This document shows, one piece after another, positions 10,100 through 19,721 of a stretch of DNA of 64,000 nt; positions within the stretch are counted from its first letter, which is position 1, and each line of letters starts with the position of its first letter. The notes beneath the pieces are model-generated. The model did no database searches. It was given only the letters and a program-made list of their open reading frames with translations, and was not told the DNA's origin. This DNA comes from Rhipicephalus microplus (taxonomy: Eukaryota; Arthropoda; Arachnida; Ixodida; Ixodidae): the NCBI RefSeq assembly GCF_043290135.1, contig NC_134707.1, positions 132,806,319-132,870,318 on the forward strand, read 5' to 3'. A program made the translations under genes and the position numbers.

Positions 10100-10965
10100 C
10101 TATCGAGGTGCTCTAGCTGCGACGACTTGCGCATACGTCAAGGGTGCGGCCTCCAGAGATGGTGAACGAGCGAAAGGCAAAGTGTCAGCTACCTCATCTT
10201 GTATGACGTGCCTTATGGCCAGGGCCAGTTGATCTGGGGCCAGAGGATGCGTTTGTGCTGGCTCGGGCGTGCTCGATAAAACTGAGAGCTGCCGAGCGAC
10301 CTCCTCACGCACAAACTGCTTTAAGCGAGCGAACATGTCGTTCTGGTCTCCGAGAGTCAAGGCCGCGATCGAGTCACACTGTTCCAGAGAGCACCGTGTT
10401 TGGGCGCGTTGCTTCCACAATTCGTCCAAACTCTGGCACAAGTTAACGAGATCGGCTATGGTTTGTGGGTCCTTGGCTAACAACATTTGAAATGCGTTAT
10501 CGCATATGCCCTTGAGGATGTGTTTGATTTTGTCACCTTCGAGCATGGATGGGTTTACCCGCTTGCCCAAGTCAACAGCGTCTTCAATGTAGCTGGTAAA
10601 GGTCTTTCCTGGCTGCTGAGCGCGCTCACATAGTCGTTCTGCGCGGAGTTTTCGCACAGCAGGGTGGTAAAGCCTTGCGAAAAGGAGGCCTTGAATCAAT
10701 CCCAGCTGGCAATGTCCGCTTCGTGATTGCGCAACCAGAGACTAGCGATGCCAGACAAGTAAAATATTATGTAGGTAATCTTAGCCGCATCGTCCCACTT
10801 GTTCGCTGCGCTCACATTGTGGTAAGTAGCCAGCCGCTCCTCAACGTCTTGGCCGTCAGTGCCGCTGAAGATCGGTGGGTGACGCAGTGGCCACATTCCG
10901 GGACATGTAGAGGCGGGAACTTGCGAGGTACTTTGGGTGGAGGGTTCTTCCGGCATTGCTGGCAC
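10100..10965 (-). pseudogene. gag: Gypsy-2 Gag, broken
   Basis: The capsid-like N-terminal part (10965-10696) matches Gypsy-1 and -3 (HPPIFSGTDGQDVEERL) but ends in a stop after ADIASWD. The rest (10699-10100) continues in another frame with VRKLRAE...GKTFTSYIEDAVDLGKRV and a coiled, Gln-rich C-terminal part, then a stop before the zinc knuckle. One frameshift near 10697 and a later disruption are visible. The product would have been the capsid/nucleocapsid protein. Confidence 0.8.
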
Positions 10966-11026
10966 TGGAAATAAGGTGCGACTTTGTAGTTCCAGCTTCG
11001 AAGACTACCCAGCACTACCTCCAAAT

Positions 11027-11159
11027 TATAAGGAGGTTTATTGACTAAAACCAACTGCCTGGTTCAAGGGGCATCCGTCAATGTCACGAGCTTAGCTCTT
11101 CGTCGTAGTCGTCTTCCAGGCTCTCCGACCAGATACTGTCTCTCTCCCTCTTCCCCACT

Positions 11160-11162
<3 letters not shown>
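11027..11162 (-). repeat. 5' LTR of Gypsy-2
   Basis: The minus strand starts TGTAGTGGGGAAG at 11162, includes AATAAA at about 11040, and runs to the decayed primer site near 11024. The exact inner end is uncertain because no CA dinucleotide is preserved there. Confidence 0.7.

Positions 11163-11227
<65 letters not shown>
11163..11227. repeat. (TA)n microsatellite
   Basis: About 32 TA repeats between the 5' LTR of Gypsy-2 and the plus-strand SINE. Confidence 0.97.
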
Positions 11228-11230
<3 letters not shown>

Positions 11231-11466
11231 GCCGTGCCACGGTGGTCTAGTGGCTAAGGTACTCGGCTGCTGACCCGCCAGTCGCAGGTTCAAATCCCGG
11301 CTGCGGCGGCTGCATTTCCGATGGAGGCGGAAATGTTGTAGGACCGTGTGCTCAGATTTGGGTGCACGTTAAAGAACCCCAGGTGGTCGAAATTTCCGGA
11401 GCCCTCCACTACGGCGTCGCTCATAATCAAATGGTGGTTTTGGGACGTTAAACCCCACAAATCAAT

Positions 11467-11470
<4 letters not shown>
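11228..11470 (+). mobile_element. Ruka-like tRNA-derived SINE, full length
   Basis: A ~240-bp SINE. The tRNA-like head has an A box (TGGTCTAGTGG, about 11241-11251) and B box (GGTTCAAATCC, about 11287-11297). The body ends with GGGACGTTAAACCCCACA and a short (AATC)n tail. Copies of the body occur at 19490-19708 (minus) and 63163-63205 (minus, 3' end only). From memory it resembles the tRNA-Ser-derived Ruka SINE described in ixodid ticks; that identity is not checked here. It is flanked on both sides by (TA)n. Confidence 0.8.

Positions 11471-11514
<44 letters not shown>
11471..11514. repeat. (TA)n microsatellite
   Basis: About 20 TA repeats between the SINE tail and the 3' LTR of Gypsy-3. 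Confidence 0.95.
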
Positions 11515-11515
<1 letters not shown>

Positions 11516-11674
11516 GTAACTGCAAGGTCACAAGCGGTATCAGCGTCAGTACAAAAGCAGCAAGAGCTAGCCGGATGTACGGGCAGCGTCGCAGCAGCAA
11601 CCAGGCAGTCTTAGCTCGTGCTCCGCGCCAACGTGTCGATGTCGCTGCAGTAGTGGGCATTCCTCTTCACTACA
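11515..11674 (-). repeat. 3' LTR of Gypsy-3
   Basis: 160 bp, aligning end to end with 16556-16715 with about ten substitutions by eye. It starts TGTAGTGAAG and ends TTACA on the minus strand. Confidence 0.93.
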
Positions 11675-11710
11675 CTTCGTCCCCCGTCGGAAAAGGAGCC
11701 ATCCTGGCGA

Positions 11711-13225
11711 CTAACGATGAACAGAGTAGTGCGGGTCGTAATACGGTTTCAGCTGCTGTACGTGAACAGTTTCACGTCCCCGAAAGCGCTGGTGTGTGGA
11801 TGGCGTAACGAGTTCGACGATGTACTTAACTGGTGAAGTCTGCGAGACAATGCGGTGGAGTCCCTGGTATTTTGAAAAAAACTTCGATGAAAAGCCTGTA
11901 GGTACAGCGGGAACCCAAAGCCACACAAGAGTGTCTGGAACAAAGTTAAGGTACGGGTGGTAATCGTCACGTCGAGATTTTTGTTTCCATTGGTCGATGG
12001 TTATGAACGACTGGGAGAGCTTGCGGCATTCCTCGGCGCGGCTGGCAGCTTCAGAGATGGGAGTAGACTCAGAGGAATCGGGGGGGTAGGGCACAATGGT
12101 ATCTAGTGTGGTGGAAGGGTCTCGGCCAAATAACAAGAAAAATGGTGAAAAGCCCGTAGTCACCTGTGGAGCAGTATTGTAGGGGTATGTCACAAAAGGC
12201 AGAATGAGGTCCCAGTCGGAGTGGTCTGAGGCAACATACTTTGATATCATATCTCCTAGGGACTGGTTGAATCTTTCCGTCAATCCATTCGTCTGCAGAT
12301 AGTAGGCAGTGGTAGTCCGGTGAATGATACGGCATTCGGCAAGGAGTGCGTTGTCGACTTCAGAGAGGAAAATACACGTCCTCTGTCGCTGAGAAGTTCA
12401 CGTGGTGCCCCGTGACGGAGAATGAAGTGCCGCAGGAGAAAAGAAGATACGTCGCGTGCCGTGGCAGCAGGCAAAGCGGCTGTTTCTGAGTATCGCGTCA
12501 AATAGTCGACAGCGACAACAATCCAACGGTTTCCGGAAGCCGTGAATGAAAGAGGCCCGTACAGATCGATCCCAATGTGGTCAAAGGCCTGGCTGGGCAA
12601 GGGATTGGCTGGGTCGTACCAGAGGTATGATGAGGCAGAGCTTTCCGTCGTTGGCACTGCGGGCATGACTGAATGTACTTGCGCAAAAAGGTGTACATGC
12701 CTCGCCAATAAAACCGGGAGGAAAGCCGAGCGTATGTTTCCACGCTCGGAAAGCCGAGCGTGGAAAGCTGAACATATTCGCACGAAGATGGCGAAGTATG
12801 ACCAGTAACCACTTTCGGCCGTCAGACTTGTAAATCCTGCGATAAAGGAGGCCGTCGCGGACCTCAAAGTGAGCCGCTTGACGGCACAACGTTCGAGAAG
12901 ATGGAGAAGTCGACGGATCTGAAAAGAATCGCAGAAGAGAGCTCATCCAGTCATCCTTGCGTTGCTCAGACGCCATGTCACAGTTCTCTGGGAGCGCAAC
13001 TATTTCGTCCACGGCAGATAAACATGCAGAGCTTTCGGAGGACATAGGTGAGCGTGATAGAGCGTTGGCATCAGTGTGACGTCGGCCAGACCTGTAGACA
13101 ACACGCATGCCGATTTCTTGCAACCGCAAAGCCCAGCGAGCTAAACGGCCGGAGGGGTCCTTCAACGTGGATAACCAACAAAGCGCATGGGGATCGGTGA
13201 CTACGTCGAAAGAGCGACCATATAG
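11711..13225 (-). pseudogene. pol: Gypsy-3 RNase H end and integrase, frameshifted
   Basis: After the TAA the frame continues [31 protein letters not shown] (RNase H) and the pre-integrase region, then shifts near a hairpin-like insertion at 12736-12766. The zinc-binding region continues in another frame ([12 protein letters not shown]). The catalytic core shows the first Asp in VDYLTRYSE and the second in LLSDRGRV; after a shift near 12283 the Glu lies in LTERFNQSL. The C-terminal GPY/F-like part ends ...LKPYYDPHYSVHR at 11711. All three catalytic acids survive, so the damage is mainly frameshifts. Confidence 0.88.
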
Positions 13226-14422
13226 TTACGGTCTAAATTTACCTAGAGCCCATATATTTGCCAGACACTCCTTCTCTGTCACAGAATAGTTGTTCTCCGC
13301 TTTGGTGAGGGTACGGCTTGCGTATGCGACTACGTACTCCCGGAATCCCGATTTGCGCTGCGCGAGCATGGCGCCGAGTCCAACACCGCTGGCATCGGTG
13401 TGTACCTTCGTCGGGGCAGTCGGGTCGAAATGACGCAAGATTGGCGGCGAGGTTAACAGGCGGCGCAACTTTTTGAAAGCATCGTCACAGGCAGGTGACC
13501 AAGTGTAACTTTTCGAGTCACTACGTAGAAGTTCAGTCAAGGGGGTGGTGATCATAGCGAAATTCCGAATAAAGCGGCGGAAATACGAGAAGAGGCCAAG
13601 AAAGCTGCGCAAATCCTTCAGAGACGCAGGTTTAGGGAACTCTGCAACTGCCCGAAGCTTGGTGGTGTCAGGAAGAATACCCTCTTTAGATACAACATGA
13701 CCGAGGATGGTGAGCTGACTTGCGCCGAAGCGGCATTTCTTCAGGTTTAGCTGAAGGCCGGCGTCAGTTAGGCACTGCAGCACTTCATCTAGCCTGCGGA
13801 GATGCGTTGCAAAATCCGGTGAAAATATAATCTTGTCATCCAAGTAGCACAGGCATGTTTGCCACTTCAGGCCACGCAAAAGATTGTCCATCATCCGCTC
13901 GAATGTTGCGGGTGCGTTGCAAATACCAAAAGGCATGACACAGAATTCGTAAAGGCCATCAGGTGTGACAAAGGCCGTCTTAGGTTGATATTCAGGTGCC
14001 AGAGGGACTTGCCAGTAGCCACTCCGTAACTCAATGGAAGAGAAGAACTCCGCACCTTGGAGGCAGTCAAGGCCATCGTCAATTCTCGATAACGGGTAAA
14101 CGTTCTTTTGAGTTATTTTGTTAAGTCGACGGTAGTCAACGCAGAAGCGAATTGACCCGTCCTTCTTTTTAACGAGAACGATTGGAGATGCCCAGGGGCT
14201 GTTCGAAGGCTGGATGACGCCACGCTTTAGCATGTCAGCTACTTGGTCATCGATAACTTGGCACTCGATTGCGGACACGCGATAGGGTCTTTGACGCAAT
14301 GGCGCATTGGTACCCGTGTTGATGCGGTGACACACGGCTGACGTGCGGCCGAGGGGAGTATGCTGGCAGTCGAAGGAATAACGGAACTTGTTCAGCAGTC
14401 GTAGAAGCTGAGTACGTTGCAA
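13226..14422 (-). CDS. pol: Gypsy-3 reverse transcriptase and RNase H start
   Basis: A 398-residue open frame that reverse-transcribes element RNA. Visible motifs in order: [23 protein letters not shown] (fingers), motif A as [12 protein letters not shown], motif [17 protein letters not shown], motif [11 protein letters not shown], thumb [12 protein letters not shown], RNase H start with [16 protein letters not shown], and TEKECLA. Motif A has Glu where Gypsy-2 and -4 have the catalytic Asp (LDLRSGYWQ), so activity is doubtful although both Asp of the YxDD box remain. The frame ends at a single in-frame TAA (about 13229) replacing the Tyr of the RPYLYGR block; homology continues directly in the same frame below it. 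Confidence 0.88.
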   Translation of the reverse strand: MQRTQLLRLLNKFRYSFDCQHTPLGRTSAVCHRINTGTNAPLRQRPYRVSAIECQVIDDQVADMLKRGVIQPSNSPWASPIVLVKKKDGSIRFCVDYRRLNKITQKNVYPLSRIDDGLDCLQGAEFFSSIELRSGYWQVPLAPEYQPKTAFVTPDGLYEFCVMPFGICNAPATFERMMDNLLRGLKWQTCLCYLDDKIIFSPDFATHLRRLDEVLQCLTDAGLQLNLKKCRFGASQLTILGHVVSKEGILPDTTKLRAVAEFPKPASLKDLRSFLGLFSYFRRFIRNFAMITTPLTELLRSDSKSYTWSPACDDAFKKLRRLLTSPPILRHFDPTAPTKVHTDASGVGLGAMLAQRKSGFREYVVAYASRTLTKAENNYSVTEKECLANIWALGKFRP

Positions 14423-14665
14423 AACGGTTCACGTGTCGGCGATGGAGCTGCTCAGTACGTCTGGCCTAGTTGTTTGCGGCGAAGAGGCACAGGTCACTCC
14501 GGCGACTTCGTGTTCGGCGGAAGGACCAGCCGGCACGTTGATAATTGCAGAAGGGTCAAAACTGTAAACACGCCCGACGCACTCACCCTGAAGTAGTGTT
14601 ACAGGACATGACAACAGGTTTGAGATGAGCAGTCTGCTGACGCCGTCATGGAATTCTAGAAGGGC

Positions 14666-15160
14666 CTAAGGTAGCGGCGAACACTTGCGACGAATGAAAA
14701 GAGCAGATGGCGTGAAAAGGGCATTAGACTCGCCGAGAGAGTTGCAAGACACCATGGTAAGGGCAAAAGAGTGTGGCGGTATGATGACGTCTTCAGCAAC
14801 TAATAGTTTGTCCCTGGTTTCATGAGCATCATATAATGGAGCGTCGTCAAACACTTCAAATGACACCTCAGCGCGAGAGCAGTCGATGACGGCCTTATTA
14901 GCGAAGAGAAAACGCCAGCCCAAAATGAGGTCATGGGAGCAGGAATCCAACACTAGCAATTCAACGACATAAATGAGGCCATCAATCGTGATGCGAGCAG
15001 TCCAGGCAGCGGCCGGTGTGACGTGATCTGCGCTGGCTGTACGAAGTGATATACTTGCTGATGGTGTCATAACGTTTTTGAGCAAGAGGCAGAGTCTCGC
15101 ACTTATCACTGAAACTGCGGCACCAGTGTCGACAAGAGCGAGTGCAGCGGCACCGTCCAC
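14666..15160 (-). CDS. pro: Gypsy-3 aspartic protease
   Basis: A retropepsin-like protease overlapping the end of gag in another frame. Active-site motif ALVDTGAAVSVIS occurs near residue 8, then the LILGWRFL block, then the linker toward RT (SNALFTPSALFIRRK). It stops at 14666, where Gypsy-1 reads on through RNLVVPFAV, so a stop or shift truncates the linker. A further linker piece (14614-14429, CPVTLLQGECVGRVYSFD) follows before RT. Confidence 0.8.
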   Translation of the reverse strand: MDGAAALALVDTGAAVSVISARLCLLLKNVMTPSASISLRTASADHVTPAAAWTARITIDGLIYVVELLVLDSCSHDLILGWRFLFANKAVIDCSRAEVSFEVFDDAPLYDAHETRDKLLVAEDVIIPPHSFALTMVSCNSLGESNALFTPSALFIRRKCSPLP

Positions 15161-16485
15161 ATGTACGTCCAGAACATTCGTTGGTGAAGTGAGAGGTCTT
15201 GGTCTTTTCGCTCGCGACGCAGTTCCTGCCTCTGGAACTGCGGCAATAATTTTTCCCGCTCCGGCGATGAAGGACGACGACGCATCGGCGATAGTGAGTG
15301 GCGTCGAGGTGATGGCGAGCGGCGGTTAACAGGAGGGTGGTGGTCGGCGTACGATGACGTCTGGTTGGGGGGCTGAGAGCCTGTGAACGAAGTGCGCGGT
15401 GGCACATAAAGGGCAGGTTCGAAGGTCTGGTCGTAGCTCTGGCGGTAGACAGGGACACGCCGACGGCAGTATCGCGCTATGTAGCCAGGTAGCCCACAGG
15501 CAAAGCATATTGGGCGGTTGTCGAGTGTACGCCATTGTCCACTACTCTGGACGGACCTTGGCTGAGTGAACCGAGGAGTGGGTCGGAGCGGCAGGGCTGA
15601 GGGAAGTGTCGTAAAAGTCTGAAGATGTGATCGAGCCGCCACTTCAGCATAGCTTAGAGGTGCATTTACCTCGGCACAGGCAACAGGGCTCGGAATTAGT
15701 GAAGTGTCACGGGCAGATAATAGAGCCGCGCAAACTTGCTCCTGGATGACCTGGCGAATGTTTTCTGGCAGAGGTGACGGTCGTTGGCCAGCTGTTGATA
15801 GCAGCGATAGCTGACGAGCGACCTCCGCACGAACAAACTCCTTGATCTGCGATAGCAGCGACTGAAGGTCAGATGTGGTGGTCAGGCTTGAGAGGGTATC
15901 ATCCGGGATGTCAGGGCGTCGCGTGAGAAGACGCTGTCGTCGCAGCTCGTCGAAACTTTGACACAACTCGATGACCTCAGAGACAGTGACAGGGTTCTTG
16001 GAGAGCAGCATTTGAAAGACGTCGTCGGAAATGCCTTTCATGATATGTCGCACCTTGTCAGTTTCTGCCATCGACGAGTTGACACGCCGGCAGAGGTCGA
16101 GGATGTCCTCTATGTAGCTGGTGAATGTCTCACCAGTTTGTTGGGACCGGCCTCGTAGGCGTTGTTCTGCGCGAAGTTTGCGCACACCTGGGCGTCCAAA
16201 AACATCTTCGATGCAGGTTTTGAAGGTGGTCCAAGTGGGTATATCCGCCTCATGGTTTCTGTACCACAGCTTGGCAACATCCGTTAAATAAAACATCATG
16301 GTACCAAGCTTTGTGGGATCGTCCCATTTGTTAGTAGCGCTGGCTCGTTCATAAGATTCCAGCCAATCCTCAACGTCTTTCTCGTCGGTGCCGCTGAAGA
16401 TGTCGGGTTCTCGCAAGAGATGGGCACCGGGACAGCTGCTGCGTGGCGAAGCAGGTGGGGGTGGGAAGACAGCGTCGTCAGGCAT
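15106..16485 (-). CDS. gag: Gypsy-3 Gag polyprotein
   Basis: Capsid/nucleocapsid protein. The frame is open from 16548, but the first residues overlap leader sequence close to the primer site, so the ATG at 16485 (MPDDAVFPPP) is the likely start. It contains the lineage blocks EPDIFSGTDEKDVEDWLE, GRPGVRKLRAEQRLRGRSQQTGETFTSYIED and a coiled region. The zinc knuckle reads CFACGLPGYIARYC: the His of the CCHC motif is Tyr, so metal binding is probably lost (Gypsy-1 keeps GHVARYC). The frame runs past the usual gag tail into out-of-frame protease sequence before stopping at 15106, suggesting an indel near 15200. About 460 residues as read. Confidence 0.85.
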   Translation of the reverse strand: MPDDAVFPPPPASPRSSCPGAHLLREPDIFSGTDEKDVEDWLESYERASATNKWDDPTKLGTMMFYLTDVAKLWYRNHEADIPTWTTFKTCIEDVFGRPGVRKLRAEQRLRGRSQQTGETFTSYIEDILDLCRRVNSSMAETDKVRHIMKGISDDVFQMLLSKNPVTVSEVIELCQSFDELRRQRLLTRRPDIPDDTLSSLTTTSDLQSLLSQIKEFVRAEVARQLSLLSTAGQRPSPLPENIRQVIQEQVCAALLSARDTSLIPSPVACAEVNAPLSYAEVAARSHLQTFTTLPSALPLRPTPRFTQPRSVQSSGQWRTLDNRPICFACGLPGYIARYCRRRVPVYRQSYDQTFEPALYVPPRTSFTGSQPPNQTSSYADHHPPVNRRSPSPRRHSLSPMRRRPSSPEREKLLPQFQRQELRRERKDQDLSLHQRMFWTYMWTVPLHSLLSTLVPQFQ

Positions 16486-16555
16486 GACGGACGGCAGCTT
16501 TCGGCTACGCAGTTCCAGGACTGGCGAAGATCGCAGCACCTCCACCAAAATTTAA

Positions 16556-16715
16556 TGTAAATGCAAGGTCACAAGTGGTATCAGCGTCGGTACAAAAGCA
16601 GCAAGAGCTAGCCGTATGTACGGGCAGCGTCGCAGCAGCAACCAGGCAGTCTTAGCTCATGCCTCGCGCCAACTTGTCGATGTCGCTGCAATAGTGGGCA
16701 TTCCTCTTCACTACA
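16556..16715 (-). repeat. 5' LTR of Gypsy-3
   Basis: 160-bp partner of 11515-11674, followed inward after a few bases by the TGGTGGAGG primer binding site. Confidence 0.93.
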
Positions 16716-16764
16716 CTTCATATATGCTTAAGAAGTTTTACCAATGGGCCAAACGTAATCGGTA

Positions 16765-17667
16765 AGAGAAGAAACACAACATAGCGGTTGACTTAATTTT
16801 ATTACCATTGGTTTCTACCGGTGGACCGGTCTTCCTCAGGGTTTGGGAACAAGTGCGACGCTGTGCGAACATGCCGCATCGACGTGGTGTTGCAAGAAGG
16901 AAACGGGAGAGAGTGGCAAATTTGTGGTGTTTTACAGTGGCGAAGTTTCTTCTTCGTCTCATTCGCTGGAGCAAACCAAATAAACATCAAAAATGAAAGA
17001 TAAAGGAAAAAAAAGAAACAAGGGGTAGGAGGAGAAAGGAAGAGGGGGATAGGGCGACTTCCGCGGCGCGTCTTTGAAGGTCACGGAGGGACGTTGTGGG
17101 TGAGCTTAAATGGCAGGCAATTACCAATGGCAAGACGAGGGACTCCGGCAGAGAGAGTGCCTGATTCGGCCCCTTCTGTGGTCAGTTAGAAAAAGGAAGG
17201 AGAACCACTTGCTTCGTTTTCATTAAAATTATACTGACACATTCCATAAGAGGGGGAGGGGAAGATTTCGGGGCAAAGAGGGTGGAAGCACAAAACGTGG
17301 TTTGGAAAGAAAAGCCAACATCTAGGGCGGGAAGGCACACGTTGTCAGTATGACTACGTGCGTGTCTGCATCCCTTTTGTAGCACTCCCCGAAGCACCCG
17401 TGGTTGAAATCAGCTGGTACTGGTTGGACTCTCTCACTTACAGATAATAAGGCAAACATAAGTTAAACAGAATGGCAAAGAAAATATAAAGAATGGTGAA
17501 CAGTGAAAATGAAACAAACAATAACAAGCTTAAGAGAATGAGTGATAGTGTGCTAGAGATATGTGCAGAAATCCAGAAACTCAGGGAAATGAAAACAGAC
17601 AAGAAGTAACACAAAAATGAAATATGATGAAACTATTAGTAAAATAATAAAGAAACAAAGATAACAC
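16765..17667 (-). repeat. Penelope terminal repeat, 3' copy
   Basis: The reverse complement aligns with 20204-20227 plus 22839-23748 along its full length, from GTGTTAT and TTTCTTTATTATTTTACTAAT at the inner end to ACCGCTATGTTG at the outer end. It lies downstream of the GIY-YIG stop, as a 3' untranslated region. Confidence 0.88.
16803..16839 (-). ncRNA. Hammerhead-ribozyme-like motif in Penelope repeat
   Basis: The minus strand reads CTGAGGA (16839-16833), a stem (ACCGG-TCCA-CCGGT), GAAA (16815-16812), a short CC-AAT-GG stem and GTA (16805-16803). This is the order CUGANGA / stem II / GAAA / stem III / NUH of a type I hammerhead. There is an extra base between the core and stem II, and I cannot see a good stem I. 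Hammerheads are reported in Penelope-like elements of other animals. Confidence 0.5.
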
Positions 17668-17808
17668 AACAAAGGTACGTGGAACAAATAGTACGTGGAA
17701 AAATTTTTTTGCTTGGTCCATTCCCCCGATAACTATTGGGAAAAAAGCATTTTTCACATTTAGTAGTTACTAAAACATTTGAAAAGATTAAAAAATAAAA
17801 AATGAAAT

Positions 17809-18627
17809 CTACGCCAGGCTCGACTCCTGTCCCTTCAAACCGCTGCGCGACCTAAGGAACAATAGGTTGTAGGTGCTTTCAATGATACCGTGTGTTAGTG
17901 TTTGCAATTTGTGGATGCAGTATGACTCCCTTTGTTCCCATTCACGAGTTCTGCGGAAGCCTGACTGGAGGAGGGTGACTCGTATTTTCTCGAATGAGTG
18001 CCCTGGCAAGTTTAAGCTTGGAAAAGGCAGATTTTGCAGGCTGCGTGCGTGGGCTCTGTGGTTATTGAACCGTAATCTGAATGCCGCACCAGTCTGACCG
18101 ATATACTGCTGGCCACAGACATCGCAATGCAGCTTATATATTACGTTCTGGCTGTCACAATTCAGCGTGTCCTTAATTTTGAATGTGAAGTCTGAGGACC
18201 AAGCCTTGGCAATAGAGGTTGTGGTCATGTGTTTGCAGACTTGACAATGTTGTTTCTCGCATGGCTTACATCCCCACTCGCTGCTTTCAGACTCGGTCGG
18301 CTTAGCTCTAACTATGATGTCTTTGATGTTGTTTCCGAGGCGGTAGACCACTCGCGGCAGCTCCGTAAAAATTGAGGATAGACGCGCACTATGACGTGTA
18401 ATGTTAAAATGTCTTGAAAGGATATTGTTGAGGTGCGGTAGTGTGGAAGAGTATGTGACGACAAGGTTAGTTTGGTTTTTTGAATGGCGTGGTTTCAAGC
18501 CCGACAAAATTTCACTGCTATATAAACTTCGTGCCCGGCCTATAGCATCATCGCATATTTTTTCTGGGTACTTTTTTGCCAGAAGGGTCGTTCTAAGATC
18601 CTTGGCAAGACCTTCGAAATCTGACAC
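17809..18627 (-). pseudogene. Penelope RT C-terminal part and GIY-YIG endonuclease
   Basis: A 272-residue frame. The first half matches the region after Penelope RT (LSRHFNITRH, PRVVYRLGNNIKDIIVRA). It continues with a Cys-rich linker (CKPCEKQHCQVCKHM) and the endonuclease: VIYKLHCDVCGQQYIGQTGAAFRLRFNNH carries the GIY-YIG-type Y...YIGQT pair and the Arg that follow in this family. The tail ends ...SGLKGQESSLA. The endonuclease nicks target DNA for priming. The domain itself is open and looks intact, but it is separated from RT by a break at 18628-18703, so the element is defective. Confidence 0.88.
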
Positions 18628-18703
18628 GTCCGAACAAATTCGGTGGTATCGGTGTGCTTTCGAGTATGGGATGGCTGTCTTGCAGTGATGCGGAAGGCTA
18701 CTC

Positions 18704-19474
18704 CTAAAATGTAGGTACTGATGGCGATCCGTTGTTTTTCGTATTGGTCTGTGCGAATTCTTTTCTCATTATTTGAACAGTTACATCGATAAAGTTTAGA
18801 GTTGACTTAGAGTAGGTGTGTGTGAACGTGATTGATGAGTGAGTTGAATTAAAATCATCAATGAATGACAGCAGACTTTCCTCTTCGTGGTTCCAAATAG
18901 TGAATATATCGTCCAAGAACCTTTTGTAAACGAGAGGCTTCAGTGTTTTGCTTGCAAAAAATGGTTCTTCCATAGATGCCATAAAAATATTGGCGTAATT
19001 CGGGGCCATCTTTGTACCCATAGCTGTGCCGTTTATCTGGAGAAAGTGCTTAATATTGAACTCAAAGTTACTGGGGCTGAATACCAAATGCATTAAAGTC
19101 GACAGCGTGTCCTCATCTAAGCACACTAGCACACCGAACTTCTTGAAAGCTGCGACTGTTGCGTTAATGCCATCTGACTGTGGGATGTTTGTGTAAAGTG
19201 ACACTACTTCAATTGTAACAAGGATGCTATCGTTTGGAACCTCAAGTCCGCTGATTTCACGGAAAAAGTGATTAGTATCCTTAATGTATGAAGGGATAGT
19301 TGGAACAATATCCATAATGATGAAATGTAGCGTGCTTGACATTCTTTTTGTTATTGTGCCGTTGCTTGAAACAATAGGATGACCGGGGTGGTTGGCTTTG
19401 TGTATGTTAGGGAGCAAGCAAAACCGGCCTGAAGCAGGCTGAATCGATCGCATTGCCTTCAGCATATCAGCCAT
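18704..19474 (-). pseudogene. Penelope reverse transcriptase, central part
   Basis: A 256-residue frame with Penelope-type RT motifs: GRFCLLPNIHKANHPGHPIVS, VVSLYTNIPQ (motif A), INGTAMGTKMAPNYANIFM (motif B) and VYKRFLDDIFTIW (motif C with the two Asp), then TLNFIDVTV. It ends at a stop after NNGSPSVPTF, just before the GIY-YIG frame. The upstream end is cut by the SINE at 19490-19708; homologous frame continues on its far side. The catalytic residues are intact. Confidence 0.88.
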
Positions 19475-19489
19475 GTTTTTTCCATTCTT

Positions 19490-19708
19490 GATTGATTGAT
19501 TGATATGTGGGGTTTAACGTCCCAAAACCACTATACGATTATGAGAGACGCTGTAGTGGAGGGCTCCGGAAATTTAGACCAGCTGGGGTTCTTTAACGTG
19601 CACCCAAATCTGAGCACACGGGCTTACAACGTTTCCGCCTCCATCGGAAATGCAGCCGCTGCAGCCGGAATTTCAACCCGCGACCGGCGGGTCAGCAGCC
19701 GAGTACAA
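19490..19708 (-). mobile_element. Ruka-like SINE, 5' truncated, with target duplication
   Basis: Minus-strand copy of the SINE at 11228-11470, beginning inside the tRNA head (GTACTCGGCTGC, A box missing) and ending with the (AATC)n tail at about 19490. It is flanked by TTTTTCCATTCTT (19477-19489) and TTTTTCCACTCTT (19709-19721), a 13-bp target duplication with one difference. It splits the Penelope RT. Confidence 0.88.
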
Positions 19709-19721
19709 TTTTTCCACTCTT

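Larger units (their letters stand above)
6114..11162 (-). mobile_element. Gypsy-2: near full-length, degraded Ty3/Gypsy retrotransposon
   Basis: The minus-strand order is 5' LTR (11162 to about 11027), a decayed primer binding site (about 11024-11005), gag, zinc-knuckle region, protease, RT, RNase H, integrase and 3' LTR (6213 to 6114). Related LTR sequence at both ends (TGTAGTGGGG start) shows it is one insertion. Both outer edges abut (TA)n tracts. The 3' LTR lacks the last ~35 bp, including the AATAAA present in the 5' LTR at about 11040. Every domain is hit by frameshifts or stops, so this is an old, dead copy. Confidence 0.9.
11515..16715 (-). mobile_element. Gypsy-3: full-length Ty3/Gypsy retrotransposon, inactivated
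   Basis: A 5.2-kb element with matching 160-bp LTRs at 11515-11674 and 16556-16715 (TGTA...TACA ends), a primer binding site TGGTGGAGGTGCTGC just inside the 5' LTR (about 16547-16531) and a G-rich polypurine tract before the 3' LTR (about 11684-11690). Gag, protease, RT, RNase H and integrase are all present in Gypsy order. Outer flanks are (TA)n-ATAA on the low side and CTTCATATATG on the high side, so no matching target duplication is visible. Damage is limited to a few stops and shifts. Confidence 0.93.

Noticed and set aside
11228..11308. Functional tRNA gene
   Set aside because: A and B boxes are present, but the segment continues into a SINE body that recurs elsewhere in the window, and the cloverleaf is imperfect.
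11515..16715. Target-site duplication for Gypsy-3
   Set aside because: The flanks (ATAA on one side, CTTC on the other) do not match; none can be claimed.
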